Origin: Xanthomonas sp. DAR 80977
GTDB lineage: Bacteria > Pseudomonadota > Gammaproteobacteria > Xanthomonadales > Xanthomonadaceae
Reading direction: 5' to 3'
Length of the DNA: 64,000 bases
Assembly (NCBI RefSeq): GCF_041240605.1
Contig: NZ_CP162487.1
Location: 4,285,001 to 4,349,000 of the forward strand
The position numbers were made by a program, and so were the translations under genes. Under the pieces are notes generated by a model. That model ran no database searches. It was not told the DNA's origin and saw only the letters and a list, made by a program, of their open reading frames with translations. Below are positions 1 through 8,032 of the stretch, piece by piece. Each line of letters opens with the position of its first letter. The stretch's first letter is position 1.

Positions 1-2
1 TG

Positions 3-1742
3 CATCCGCACGCGCCGCACACCGACCTGCACGGCGACGGCCATGGCCAGCCGCCTTCGCGCAATCCGCTGGTGCGCTTCCAGCGCGGCTTCGAGAAACG
101 CTTCGAGGCCGTCCGCGCCCGCTATCACGTCTTGCTCGAAACCGCGCTGCTGCGGCGCAGGACGTTCGTGCCCGGCTTCGTGGCCTGCGTGGCGCTGTCG
201 TTCCTGCTGGTGCCGATGCTCGGCCGCAACTTCTTCCCGTCGGTGGATTCGGGCCAGATCCTGATGCACGTGCGCGCGCCGGTCGGCACGCGGGTGGAGG
301 AGACCGCGCGCCTGTTCGCCGCGGTGACCGGCGCGGTGCGCACGCTGATCCCCAAGGAGCAGCTCGGCAGCGTGGTCGACAACATCGGCCTGTCGTCCTC
401 GGGCATCAACAACGCCTACAACAACACCGGCACCATCGGCTCGCAGGATGGCGACATCCAGATCGCGCTGAACGAGGGCCACGCGCCCACCGCCGACTAC
501 GTGCGCCGCTTGCGCCAGACCCTGCCGCGGCAGTTCCCCGGCGTGGTGTTCTCGTTCCCGCCGGCCGACATCATCAGCCAGATCCTGAACTTCGGTTCGC
601 CGGCGCCGGTGGACCTGCAGATCCGCGGCCCGGACCTGGCGGCCAACTTCGCCTACGCCAACCGCCTGCTGCGCGAGATCCGCCGCGTGCCGGGCGTGGC
701 GGACGCGCGCATCCAGCAGTCGCAGGCCAGCCCCGGCTTCAACGTGAACGTGGACCGCAGCCGCGCGCAACAGGTCGGCATCACCGAGCGCGACGTCACC
801 AGCAGCCTGGGGGTGAACCTGGCCGGTTCCAGCCAGATCGCGCCGACCTTCTGGCTGAATCCGCAGAACGGGGTGTCGTATCCGATCGTGATGCAGACGC
901 CGCAATACAGCCTCGACAGCCTGCCCAGCCTGGAGAACCTGCCGATCAGCCCGAGCGCGGGCGCGGGCGGCGCGCAGATCCTCGGCGGCCTGGCGACGGT
1001 GTCGCGGACCGCCACCAACGCAGTAGTCAGCCAGTACAACATCAATTCGATGGTGGAGATCTACGCCGCCACCCAGGACCGCGACCTCGGCGCGGTCGCC
1101 GCCGACATCCAGAAGATCGTCGACGCCAACCAGAAATTCCTGCCCAAGGCGTCCAGCACCGCGCTGCTCGGCCAGGTGCAGACGATGAACAACGCGTTCT
1201 CCGGGCTCATCTTCGGCCTGCTGGGCGCGATCGTGCTGATCTACCTGTTGATCGTGGTGAACTTCCAGTCGTGGAGCGACCCGTTCGTGATCGTGACCGC
1301 GCTGCCCGCGGCGATCGCCGGCATCGTGTGGATGCTGTTCGCCACGCATACCAGCCTGTCGGTGCCCGCGCTGACCGGCGCCATCATGTGCATGGGCGTG
1401 GCCACCGCCAACGCGATCCTGGTGGTGAGCTTCTGCCGCGAGCGCCTGGCCGAGCACGGCGACGCGGCCAAGGCCGCGCTGGAAGGCGGCTTCGTCCGCT
1501 TCCGTCCGGTGCTCATGACCGCCCTGGCGATGATCATCGGCATGGCGCCGATGGCGCTGGGCATGGGCGAAGGCGGCGAGCAGAACGCGCCACTGGGCCG
1601 CGCGGTCATCGGCGGCCTGATCTTCGCCACCACCGCCACGCTGTTCTTCGTGCCGGTCGTCTTCAGCCTCATTCACCGCCGCGACGCCGGTCCGGCGCCC
1701 TCCCCGGCGAACGCCTCCAGAGAGCCCATCCATGTCGCCTGA
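3..1742 (+). CDS. RND efflux permease, C-terminal part (5' end outside window)
   Basis: Inner-membrane, proton-driven drug or solute efflux pump of the RND (AcrB/MexF-like) superfamily, cut by the window edge. The frame is open from base 3, so about 580 of the usual 1,030-1,060 residues are visible. One visible segment (VACVALSFLLVPMLG) is followed by a large periplasmic porter domain. The C-terminal membrane bundle contains GLLGAIVLIYLLIVV, ATANAILVVSF and LIFATTATLFFVPVVFS, all typical RND helices. Its stop codon overlaps the start of the adaptor gene by 11 bp, so the genes are translationally coupled. The order permease, adaptor, outer membrane factor is less common than adaptor first, although another adaptor could lie upstream. 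The substrate cannot be read from the sequence. Confidence 0.93.
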   Translation, partial: HPHAPHTDLHGDGHGQPPSRNPLVRFQRGFEKRFEAVRARYHVLLETALLRRRTFVPGFVACVALSFLLVPMLGRNFFPSVDSGQILMHVRAPVGTRVEETARLFAAVTGAVRTLIPKEQLGSVVDNIGLSSSGINNAYNNTGTIGSQDGDIQIALNEGHAPTADYVRRLRQTLPRQFPGVVFSFPPADIISQILNFGSPAPVDLQIRGPDLAANFAYANRLLREIRRVPGVADARIQQSQASPGFNVNVDRSRAQQVGITERDVTSSLGVNLAGSSQIAPTFWLNPQNGVSYPIVMQTPQYSLDSLPSLENLPISPSAGAGGAQILGGLATVSRTATNAVVSQYNINSMVEIYAATQDRDLGAVAADIQKIVDANQKFLPKASSTALLGQVQTMNNAFSGLIFGLLGAIVLIYLLIVVNFQSWSDPFVIVTALPAAIAGIVWMLFATHTSLSVPALTGAIMCMGVATANAILVVSFCRERLAEHGDAAKAALEGGFVRFRPVLMTALAMIIGMAPMALGMGEGGEQNAPLGRAVIGGLIFATTATLFFVPVVFSLIHRRDAGPAPSPANASREPIHVA

Positions 1743-2904
1743 CACCCTGTACACTCCGCCACCGCCCCGCCTGCGCCTGGCCGCCATCATCGCGGCGATC
1801 GTGGTCCTGGCCATCGTCGTCGCCGGAGTCGCCACGCGCGCCAACGACGCGCGCACGCTGCGCGCATGGACCGACGACCAGGCCGTGCCGACGGTGCGAC
1901 TGGTGACGCCGGAGGTCGACCGGGACGCCAGCGACCTCAACCTCCCGGGTCGCCTGCAGGCCTATGCCCGCGCGCCGATCTACGCCCGCACCAGCGGTTA
2001 CCTGAAATGGTGGAAGGCCGACATCGGCACCAAGGTGAAGGCCGGCGACGTGCTCGCCGAGATCGAGACCCCCGACCTGGACCAGCAACTGCTCCAGGCC
2101 AGGGCCGACCTGGCCAGCGCCCGCGCCAACGCGGCGCTGGCGCAGACCAGCGCCAGGCGCTGGCAGGCCATGGGCGATTCCGACTCCGTGTCCAAGCAGG
2201 AAGTGGACGAGAAGACCGGCGACTACGCCGCCAAGCGCGCGCTGGCGCAGGCCGCGCAGGCCAACGTCGAGCGCATCGAGGCGCTGAAGGGCTTCGCCAG
2301 GCTGGTGGCGCCGTTCGACGGCACCGTCACCGCGCGCGAGACCGATGTCGGCGCGCTGGTCAACGCCGGCGGCGGCGGCCAGGAGCTGTTCGTGGTGTCC
2401 GACACGCGCAAGCTGCGCATGTACGTGAACGTGCCGCAGAACTACGCGCCGTCGGTGCGTCCGGGCACCCGCGCGACCCTGACGGTGCCGGAATATCCGG
2501 GCCAGACCTTCGCCGGCGTCGTCGACCGTTCGTCGCAGGCGATCAACGCCGCCTCCGGCACCACCCTGGTCCAGGTGGCGGTGGACAACCAGGACGGCAA
2601 GCTGCTCGCCGGCGGCTACGCCAGCGTCACCTTCGCGCTTGCGGCCAATGCCGCGCTGCTGCGCGTGCCGGCCAGCGCGCTGGTGTTCGACGACAAGGGC
2701 CTGCGCGTGGCCGTGGTCGATGCGCACGACAAGGTGGCGTTCAAGGCGGTGACCATCGCCCGCGACTTCGGCAAGACCGTGCAGCTCGGGTCCGGTGTCG
2801 CCGCCGGCGACCGCCTGATCGAGAGCCCGCCCGATGGCCTGGCCGAAGGCGACCGCGTGCGCGTCAGCGCGCCGAAGCCGGCAGGCGACCATGCCAAGGC
2901 CTGA
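1732..2904 (+). CDS. RND efflux periplasmic adaptor (membrane fusion protein)
   Basis: Periplasmic adaptor of about 390 residues that joins the RND permease to the outer membrane factor. An N-terminal membrane anchor (residues 12-35) is followed by the first half of a lipoyl-like domain (YARTSGYLKWW, then VKAGDVLAEIETP), an alpha-helical hairpin rich in Ala and Gln (about 105-190), and the second lipoyl half with LVAPFDGTVTARETDVGALV. Beta-barrel and membrane-proximal domains follow. This order is standard for the HlyD/AcrA family. No lipobox is present, so it is anchored by its helix rather than by lipid. The ATG lies inside the end of the permease gene, and its own 3' end is immediately followed by the outer membrane factor, giving a three-gene operon. 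Confidence 0.93.
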   Translation: MSPDTLYTPPPPRLRLAAIIAAIVVLAIVVAGVATRANDARTLRAWTDDQAVPTVRLVTPEVDRDASDLNLPGRLQAYARAPIYARTSGYLKWWKADIGTKVKAGDVLAEIETPDLDQQLLQARADLASARANAALAQTSARRWQAMGDSDSVSKQEVDEKTGDYAAKRALAQAAQANVERIEALKGFARLVAPFDGTVTARETDVGALVNAGGGGQELFVVSDTRKLRMYVNVPQNYAPSVRPGTRATLTVPEYPGQTFAGVVDRSSQAINAASGTTLVQVAVDNQDGKLLAGGYASVTFALAANAALLRVPASALVFDDKGLRVAVVDAHDKVAFKAVTIARDFGKTVQLGSGVAAGDRLIESPPDGLAEGDRVRVSAPKPAGDHAKA

Positions 2905-2908
2905 CCGC

Positions 2909-4408
2909 ATGCGCGCACCGACTGCCGCGACGTCGCTGCTGCTGTCGCTGGGCCTGGCGGCGTGCTCGCTGGCGCCGACCTACCGGGCGCCCGAGGTGCC
3001 GGTGGCGGCGCAGTACAGCGACCCGCATTCGCCATGGGTGGACGCGACGCCGGCCGATCGGCTCGACCGCGACGGCTGGTGGAAAGTGTACGGCGACGAC
3101 CGGCTCGACCAGTTGCAGGCGCGGTTGCTGGCGAACAACGCCACGCTGGCCGCCGCGCTCGCCCACTACCAGCAGGCCGAAGCGTTCACCAGGCAGGCGC
3201 GCGCCAGCGATTTCCCGACCCTGGGCCTCAATGGCAACGCGGCGCGCAACCGCCAATCGGATACGCGTCCGCTGCGCGGCGCGACCTCGCCGGCCTACTA
3301 CGACGCGTACACCGTCGGCGCCCAGCTCGACTACGAAGTGGACCTGTGGGGCCGCGTGCGCGACAGCGTCGCCGCTGGCGAAGCGCAGCAAGCCGCGTCC
3401 GCCGCCGATCTCGCGCAGGCGCGCCTGAGCCTGCAGGCGCAGCTCGCCGACAGCTACCTGCTGCTCAACGGCGACGATCGCCAGATCGGCGCGCTCACCG
3501 AGAGCATCGACGCGTTCGGCAAGGCCTTGCAGCTCACCCAGTCGCGGCACGACGGGGGCCTGGCCTCGGGCCTGGACGTGGCGCGCGCGCAGACGCAGCT
3601 GTCCAACGCGAAGTCGCAGCGCACCCAGGCGCAGGCACAGCGTGCGCTGGTGCTGCACGGCATCGCGGCGCTGGTCGGCGAGTCCGCGTCCAGCTTCCAG
3701 CTCGCGGCCAACACCGCGCAGGTGCCGGTGCCCACGATCCCGCTGGCGCTGCCTTCTACCCTGCTGCAGCGCCGCCCGGACATCGCCGCCGCGGAGCGGC
3801 GCACCGCCGCCGCGAACGCCCAGGTGGGCGTCGCGCGCGCCGCGTTCTTCCCGCAGCTGACCCTCGACGGGCTGGGCGGCTGGCAGAGCGATCGCTGGGG
3901 CGGCATCGCCACCGCACCCAACCGGTTCTGGGCCATCGGTCCGACCCTGCTGCTGAACGTGTTCGATGGCGGCCGCCGCAAGGCCGGCGTGGACGCGGCG
4001 CGGGCCGCGACCGAAGAAGCCGGCGCGAAGTACCGCGACGTGGTGCTCAACGCCTTCGCCCAGGTCGAGGACAACCTCAGCCTGCTGCACGAGCTGGGCA
4101 CGGCGCTCACCGATCAGCGTGCGGCGGCCGCGGCGGCGCAGCGGTCGGTCGACCTGTCGCTCAATCATTACCGCGAGGGCGCCGTCGGCTACCTCGACGT
4201 GGTGCAGGCGCAGACGGCCGAACTCGAGGCGCGCCGCAGCGTCATCGACCTGGAGACCCGCCAGTTGCGGGCCAGCGTGGCACTGATCCGCGCGCTGGGT
4301 GGCGGATGGGATGCAGGCGCAGGAGCCGCGCTGGCGCCAAGCGCGGCCGCGGGCACTGCAGCCTTGTCGTCCGTGCGAACCCGCAATGACGATCGCCCCG
4401 GCAAATGA
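2909..4408 (+). CDS. Outer membrane efflux lipoprotein, NodT/OprM family
   Basis: Outer membrane channel of the RND efflux system. I chose the ATG at 2909 because an AAGG Shine-Dalgarno lies 9 nt upstream and it gives a compact lipoprotein signal ending LGLAAC, with Cys19 as the lipidated residue. An ATG at 2891 would add six residues and overlap the adaptor gene by 14 bp. The body has the TolC-type repeats: DYEVDLWGRVRD and LADSYLLL in the first half, LLQRRPDIAAAERR and GPTLLLNVFDGGRRKAG in the second. The C-terminal DNDRPGK-like tail is polar and probably disordered. Last gene of the efflux operon; the next gene is on the opposite strand and converges on it. Confidence 0.92.
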   Translation: MRAPTAATSLLLSLGLAACSLAPTYRAPEVPVAAQYSDPHSPWVDATPADRLDRDGWWKVYGDDRLDQLQARLLANNATLAAALAHYQQAEAFTRQARASDFPTLGLNGNAARNRQSDTRPLRGATSPAYYDAYTVGAQLDYEVDLWGRVRDSVAAGEAQQAASAADLAQARLSLQAQLADSYLLLNGDDRQIGALTESIDAFGKALQLTQSRHDGGLASGLDVARAQTQLSNAKSQRTQAQAQRALVLHGIAALVGESASSFQLAANTAQVPVPTIPLALPSTLLQRRPDIAAAERRTAAANAQVGVARAAFFPQLTLDGLGGWQSDRWGGIATAPNRFWAIGPTLLLNVFDGGRRKAGVDAARAATEEAGAKYRDVVLNAFAQVEDNLSLLHELGTALTDQRAAAAAAQRSVDLSLNHYREGAVGYLDVVQAQTAELEARRSVIDLETRQLRASVALIRALGGGWDAGAGAALAPSAAAGTAALSSVRTRNDDRPGK

Positions 4409-4438
4409 GGTGCCGAAAGCGGCCCGCTTCGCCGCCGC

Positions 4439-5719
4439 TCACCTGACCGGATCGAAGCGCACCGTGGCGGTGGTCCCGCCGCCTTCGGCGCTTTCCAGGC
4501 CGATCCGCCAGCCGAAGCGCTCGCACAGCCGGCGCACGATCGACAGGCCCAGCCCGGTGCCCTGCGGGCGGTCCGGCTCGGCGCGGAAGAACGGCTCGAA
4601 TGCGCGCTGCAGCGCTTCGTGGGACATGCCGATGCCGGTATCGCGGATGCTGATCCGGTCCGCGCCGATCTCGACCTCGATGCTGCCGGCGTCGGTATAG
4701 CTGCAGGCGTTGCGCAGCAGATTGCTGACCACCACGTGCAGCACCCGCGGCGGCGCATGCAGGCGCGTGGCCGCCAGCACGCTGACGCTCAGCGTCACCG
4801 GCTTGCCGGTCAACAGCTCGCGCGCGTTCTCGGCCTCGTACTCAACCACGTCGGCGACGTCGAAGGTCTCGCTCTGCGGGACCACGTCCGCTTCGCGCGC
4901 CAGGATCAGGAATGCGTCGATCACCGCCTCCATGTCGCGGCCGGCGCGCTGGATGCGCTGCAGGCTGCGGCTCAGCCGCGGCGGCAGGTCCGGATCGGTC
5001 ATCGCGATGTCGCTGGCCACGCGGATCACGGTCAGCGGCGTGCGCAGCTCGTGGCTGGCATCGCGGGTGAAGTTGCGCTCGCGCGAGACGTGGTCGGTGA
5101 CGCGCAAGGCCAGCGCATGCAAGGCGGCGGCCAGTTGCCGCGATTCGCCCTGCACGTCGGCCGGCAGGTTCTCCGGCGCCAGGTCGGCGGTGGACGGATG
5201 CCGCGGGTCCCATTGCGACACGCGCCGCGCCAGCCAGTTCACCGGCGACAGCAGGCGCCGCGAGGCGCGGTGGGTCAGCCATCCCACCACCACCACCGCG
5301 ATCAGGGTCAGCAGCGCCGGCACGATGCCGAACCAGAACGCCAGGCGCTGCGCCTGCGCGCGCAGGAACACCAGGTACAGCCGCCCGGCCCTGGTCTCGT
5401 CGACCAGTACCATCTCGCCGCCGGGGCGGTTCTCGTGCAGGCCGGGTCGCAGGCCGCGCAGCTCCGCCGGCACCGCCGCATCCGATCGCCCGGCCGGTAC
5501 CAAGTAACCGCGCAAGGTGTGGCTGTTGGGCGGCGGCTGCGCCGGCGATTGCGCGTACAGGCGCCAGTAGTGCGCCGCTTCCTGGCGCATCACCGAGCCC
5601 ACCAGCGAGTGCTGCACCACCGCCACCACCAGGTAGCTGCCCAACGCGACGATGCAGCCAGCGAACAGGATCCGGGCGATCAGGGCAAGGCGGATTTTGC
5701 GCGGCAAACCGTGCGGCAT
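4439..5719 (-). CDS. Two-component sensor histidine kinase
   Basis: Membrane histidine kinase of 426 residues that autophosphorylates and hands the phosphate to the response regulator encoded just upstream. Helices at about 12-35 and 128-148 flank a periplasmic loop of roughly 90 residues with no recognisable sensor fold. A HAMP-like linker leads to the H-box SHELRTPLT with His223, the N-box SNLLRNACS (Asn333, Asn337), the G1 box RDTGIGMS (about 359-366) and the G2 box GTGLGLS (387-393). All catalytic motifs are intact. It is the second gene after the regulator, separated by 113 bp that contain a perfect 13-bp-arm hairpin. It converges on the efflux operon; control of that operon is possible but not shown. 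The pair could be ColRS/VgrRS-like, but I cannot assign it. Confidence 0.92.
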   Translation of the reverse strand: MPHGLPRKIRLALIARILFAGCIVALGSYLVVAVVQHSLVGSVMRQEAAHYWRLYAQSPAQPPPNSHTLRGYLVPAGRSDAAVPAELRGLRPGLHENRPGGEMVLVDETRAGRLYLVFLRAQAQRLAFWFGIVPALLTLIAVVVVGWLTHRASRRLLSPVNWLARRVSQWDPRHPSTADLAPENLPADVQGESRQLAAALHALALRVTDHVSRERNFTRDASHELRTPLTVIRVASDIAMTDPDLPPRLSRSLQRIQRAGRDMEAVIDAFLILAREADVVPQSETFDVADVVEYEAENARELLTGKPVTLSVSVLAATRLHAPPRVLHVVVSNLLRNACSYTDAGSIEVEIGADRISIRDTGIGMSHEALQRAFEPFFRAEPDRPQGTGLGLSIVRRLCERFGWRIGLESAEGGGTTATVRFDPVR

Positions 5720-5780
5720 TACAGCTTCCGTGTGACGTCGCCGCGATTATAGGAGGGCGAATCGTGAATCCGCCGTGCAA

Positions 5781-5812
5781 GCAGGCAGGCCCCGTGTGCG
5801 GGGCCTGCCTGC
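5781..5812 (-). other. Strong intercistronic hairpin between response regulator and histidine kinase
   Basis: The arms gcaggcaggcccc (5781-5793) and ggggcctgcctgc (5800-5812) are perfectly complementary with a 6-base loop. On the minus strand no run of U follows, so it is not a classical terminator. It could stabilise the regulator message or partly block read-through so that less kinase than regulator is made. Confidence 0.6.
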
Positions 5813-5832
5813 GTGAGCAACGCCGGGACCGC

Positions 5833-6546
5833 TCAGCTCATCGGCTGGGCGATGTCGGCGATGCGGTAACCGGCGCTCTGCACGGTGTGCAGCAGCGGCC
5901 GGTCGAACGGCTTGTCGATGATCTTGCGCAGGTTGTACAGGTGGCTGCGCAAGGTGTCCGAGTCCGGCAGGCCGTTGCCCCAGATCTCGCGCTCGATCTC
6001 CTGGCGGGTCACCACGCGCGGCGATTCGCGCATCAGGATGGTCAACAGGCGCAGGCCGATCGGCGACAGCTGCAGCTCGGTGCCGGCACGGGTCGCGCGC
6101 ATGCTCACCGGGTCCAGCACCAGGTCGGCCACCTTCAGCACTTCCGAACCGACCTGACGGCGCTCGCGGCGGATCAGCGCACGCAGGCGCGCTTCCAGTT
6201 CCTGGATCGCGAACGGCTTGGTCAGGTAGTCGTCGGCGCCGAAGCCCAGGCCGGTGAGCTTGTCGTCGAGCGTGTCGCGCGCGGTCAGCATCAGCACCGG
6301 CGTGGACTTGCGCGCGTCGTTGCGCAAACGGCGACACACTTCGATGCCGTCCAGGCGTGGCAGCATCAGGTCCAGCACCACCACGTCGTAGCTGTTCTCC
6401 GCCGCCAGGCGGTAGCCGTCCAGGCCATCGCAGGCGTAATCCACTTCGAATCCGCGGCCTTCCAGGTATTCACCGATCATTTCGGAGATGTTGCGGTTGT
6501 CCTCGACGACCAGAACGAGTCCGGAGGTTTCCTTGGTCTGACGCAT
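5833..6546 (-). CDS. OmpR/PhoB-family response regulator
   Basis: DNA-binding response regulator of 237 residues, first gene of the two-component operon. The receiver domain (about 10-125) has the acidic pair Glu15-Asp16, phospho-acceptor Asp59 in VLDLMLP, Thr88 in LTARD and Lys110 in LTKPF, so it should be phosphorylatable. The C-terminal winged helix (about 140-230) carries LSPIGLRLLTILM, the recognition-helix region SDTLRSHLYNLRKIIDKPF and the wing strand LLHTVQSAGYRIA. The partner kinase is encoded downstream on the same strand. Upstream lie 92 bp before tesA ends, so it has its own promoter or is read through from tesA. The target genes cannot be inferred. Confidence 0.94.
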   Translation of the reverse strand: MRQTKETSGLVLVVEDNRNISEMIGEYLEGRGFEVDYACDGLDGYRLAAENSYDVVVLDLMLPRLDGIEVCRRLRNDARKSTPVLMLTARDTLDDKLTGLGFGADDYLTKPFAIQELEARLRALIRRERRQVGSEVLKVADLVLDPVSMRATRAGTELQLSPIGLRLLTILMRESPRVVTRQEIEREIWGNGLPDSDTLRSHLYNLRKIIDKPFDRPLLHTVQSAGYRIADIAQPMS

Positions 6547-6638
6547 AGAGCTTCCTCAGTCTTCAGCTTTGTGAAACATGCCGGAAGCCGAGTGGTGACG
6601 GCGTGAAGAACGCTTCATATGCCTGACCGGAGCAAAAA

Positions 6639-7304
6639 TCACCCGCCGATCAAGGGTTTGAGCTTGGGCCACACGTTGTCCAGGACCTTCGGCTGGCCAG
6701 CGGCGGTGGGATGCAGGCCATCGTCCTGCATCAGCGCCGGGTTCAGCGCCACGCCCTCCAGCAGGAACGGCAGCAGCCCGGTCTGGTACTGCCTGGCCAG
6801 GTCCGCGTACACCGCGCGCAGCCGCTGCCGGTAGGCCGGCCCGTAGTTCGGCGGCACGTCGATGCCGAGCAGCAGCACCTTCGCGCCGGCGTCACGGCTG
6901 AGCACGATCATCCTTTCCAGGTTGCCGCGCAGCTCCGCCGGGGTCAGCCCGCGCAGCGCATCGTTGCCGCCGAGTTCGATCACCACCACCGCGGGCCGGT
7001 GCTTCTGCAGCAAGCCCGGCAGCCGGGTCAGCGCGCCGGAGGAGGTCTCGCCGCTGATGCTGGCATTGACTACCGCCGGTGGCGCCTGCATCTGTTGTTG
7101 CAGGCGGCGCTCCAGCAGCGCCACCCAGCCGGACTGGACCGGGATGTTGTGCGCGGCGCTGAGGCTGTCGCCGACCACCAGGACCGGCCCCGTCGCACCT
7201 TTGGCACAGGCGAGGGCGGGCAGCAGCAGACACCATGCCAAGCAGGCCAAGAGCCAGGCGCTGCGCGTCCAGCCAGGCGTTCCTTTCGTATCGTTGCCAC
7301 GCAT
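6639..7304 (-). CDS. tesA: TesA-type GDSL esterase / acyl-CoA thioesterase I / lysophospholipase L1
   Basis: Secreted SGNH hydrolase of 221 residues that cleaves acyl thioesters and esters in the periplasm. A signal peptide occupies about 14-35 (helix WLLACLAWCLLLPALACA). The SGNH blocks are present in order: GDSL with nucleophile Ser47, Gly85 in SGET, GGND (112-115) and DGLHP with Asp195 and His198. It is divergent from the ybbA-ybbP pair, the same arrangement as in E. coli, which strengthens the assignment. The only standard ybbA start codon lies within the first 70 bp of this gene on the other strand, so the two 5' ends may overlap. Confidence 0.92.
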   Translation of the reverse strand: MRGNDTKGTPGWTRSAWLLACLAWCLLLPALACAKGATGPVLVVGDSLSAAHNIPVQSGWVALLERRLQQQMQAPPAVVNASISGETSSGALTRLPGLLQKHRPAVVVIELGGNDALRGLTPAELRGNLERMIVLSRDAGAKVLLLGIDVPPNYGPAYRQRLRAVYADLARQYQTGLLPFLLEGVALNPALMQDDGLHPTAAGQPKVLDNVWPKLKPLIGG

Positions 7305-8032
7305 CCGGAGATTTCCTCATCGACAGTCTGGCCCCCACTCCCCGCACCGGCATCGCGATCGACGTACGCGATGTCGGCAAATCCGTCAGCGGACCGGAGG
7401 GCACGGTCCACATTCTCGACAACGTCGGATTGACCATCGGTGAAGGCGACAGCGTCGCCATCGTCGGCGCCTCCGGTTCCGGCAAGACCACCCTGCTCGG
7501 CCTGCTCGCCGGCCTGGACCTGCCGACGCGTGGCGAGATCGTACTCGCCGGGCAGCCGCTCAACGCGCTGGACGAGGAAGCGCGCGCCGCCCTGCGCGCG
7601 CGCGAAGTGGGCTTCGTGTTCCAGAGCTTCCACCTGCTGCCGTCGCTGACCGCCGCGGAGAACATCGCGCTGCCGCTGGAACTGGCCGGGCGCGAGGACC
7701 CGGCGCGGGTGCGCGAGGTGCTGGAGGCGGTCGGCCTGACCGCCCGTGCGCGGCACTACCCGCGGCAGCTGTCCGGCGGCGAGCAGCAGCGCGTGGCGCT
7801 GGCGCGCGCGTTCGTGGCGCGGCCGCGGATCCTGTTCGCCGACGAACCCACCGGCAGCCTCGACCAGGCCACCGGCCAGCAGATCAGCGACCTGCTGTTC
7901 GCGCTCAACGCCGGCAGCGACACCACCCTGATGCTGGTCACCCACGACCTGCGCCTGGCGCAGCGCTGCGAGCACCGCTACCGGCTCGACCGTGGGCGCC
8001 TGCGCCAGGCCGAAGCGGTGGCCGACGCATGA
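7235..8032 (+). CDS. ybbA: YbbA-like ABC transporter ATPase
   Basis: ATP-binding subunit of an FtsX-type ABC exporter or mechanotransmitter, partner of the permease encoded next. Numbered from the ATG at 7235: Walker A GASGSGKTT at 78-86, Q-loop around VFQSF, signature LSGGEQQ at 179-185, Walker B ILFADEP at 199-205 and the H-loop VTHD. The start is uncertain. The 7235 ATG has no Shine-Dalgarno, overlaps tesA by 70 bp and adds about 28 residues with no resemblance to the family. A GGAG (7307-7310) sits 8 nt before an in-frame ATC at 7319, which would give a family-sized protein of about 237 residues. The stop overlaps the permease start (ATGA). Confidence 0.9.
   Translation: MPSRPRARRCASSQAFLSYRCHASGDFLIDSLAPTPRTGIAIDVRDVGKSVSGPEGTVHILDNVGLTIGEGDSVAIVGASGSGKTTLLGLLAGLDLPTRGEIVLAGQPLNALDEEARAALRAREVGFVFQSFHLLPSLTAAENIALPLELAGREDPARVREVLEAVGLTARARHYPRQLSGGEQQRVALARAFVARPRILFADEPTGSLDQATGQQISDLLFALNAGSDTTLMLVTHDLRLAQRCEHRYRLDRGRLRQAEAVADA

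Noticed and set aside
1866..3428. Long plus-strand frame overlapping the adaptor and outer membrane factor genes
   Set aside because: Arg/Pro/Gly-rich shadow translation in a second frame; the real genes in the other frames show full family motifs.
5833..6546. Naming the two-component pair colRS or vgrRS
   Set aside because: The family match is generic and the characteristic ExxE sensor motif could not be confirmed in the periplasmic loop.
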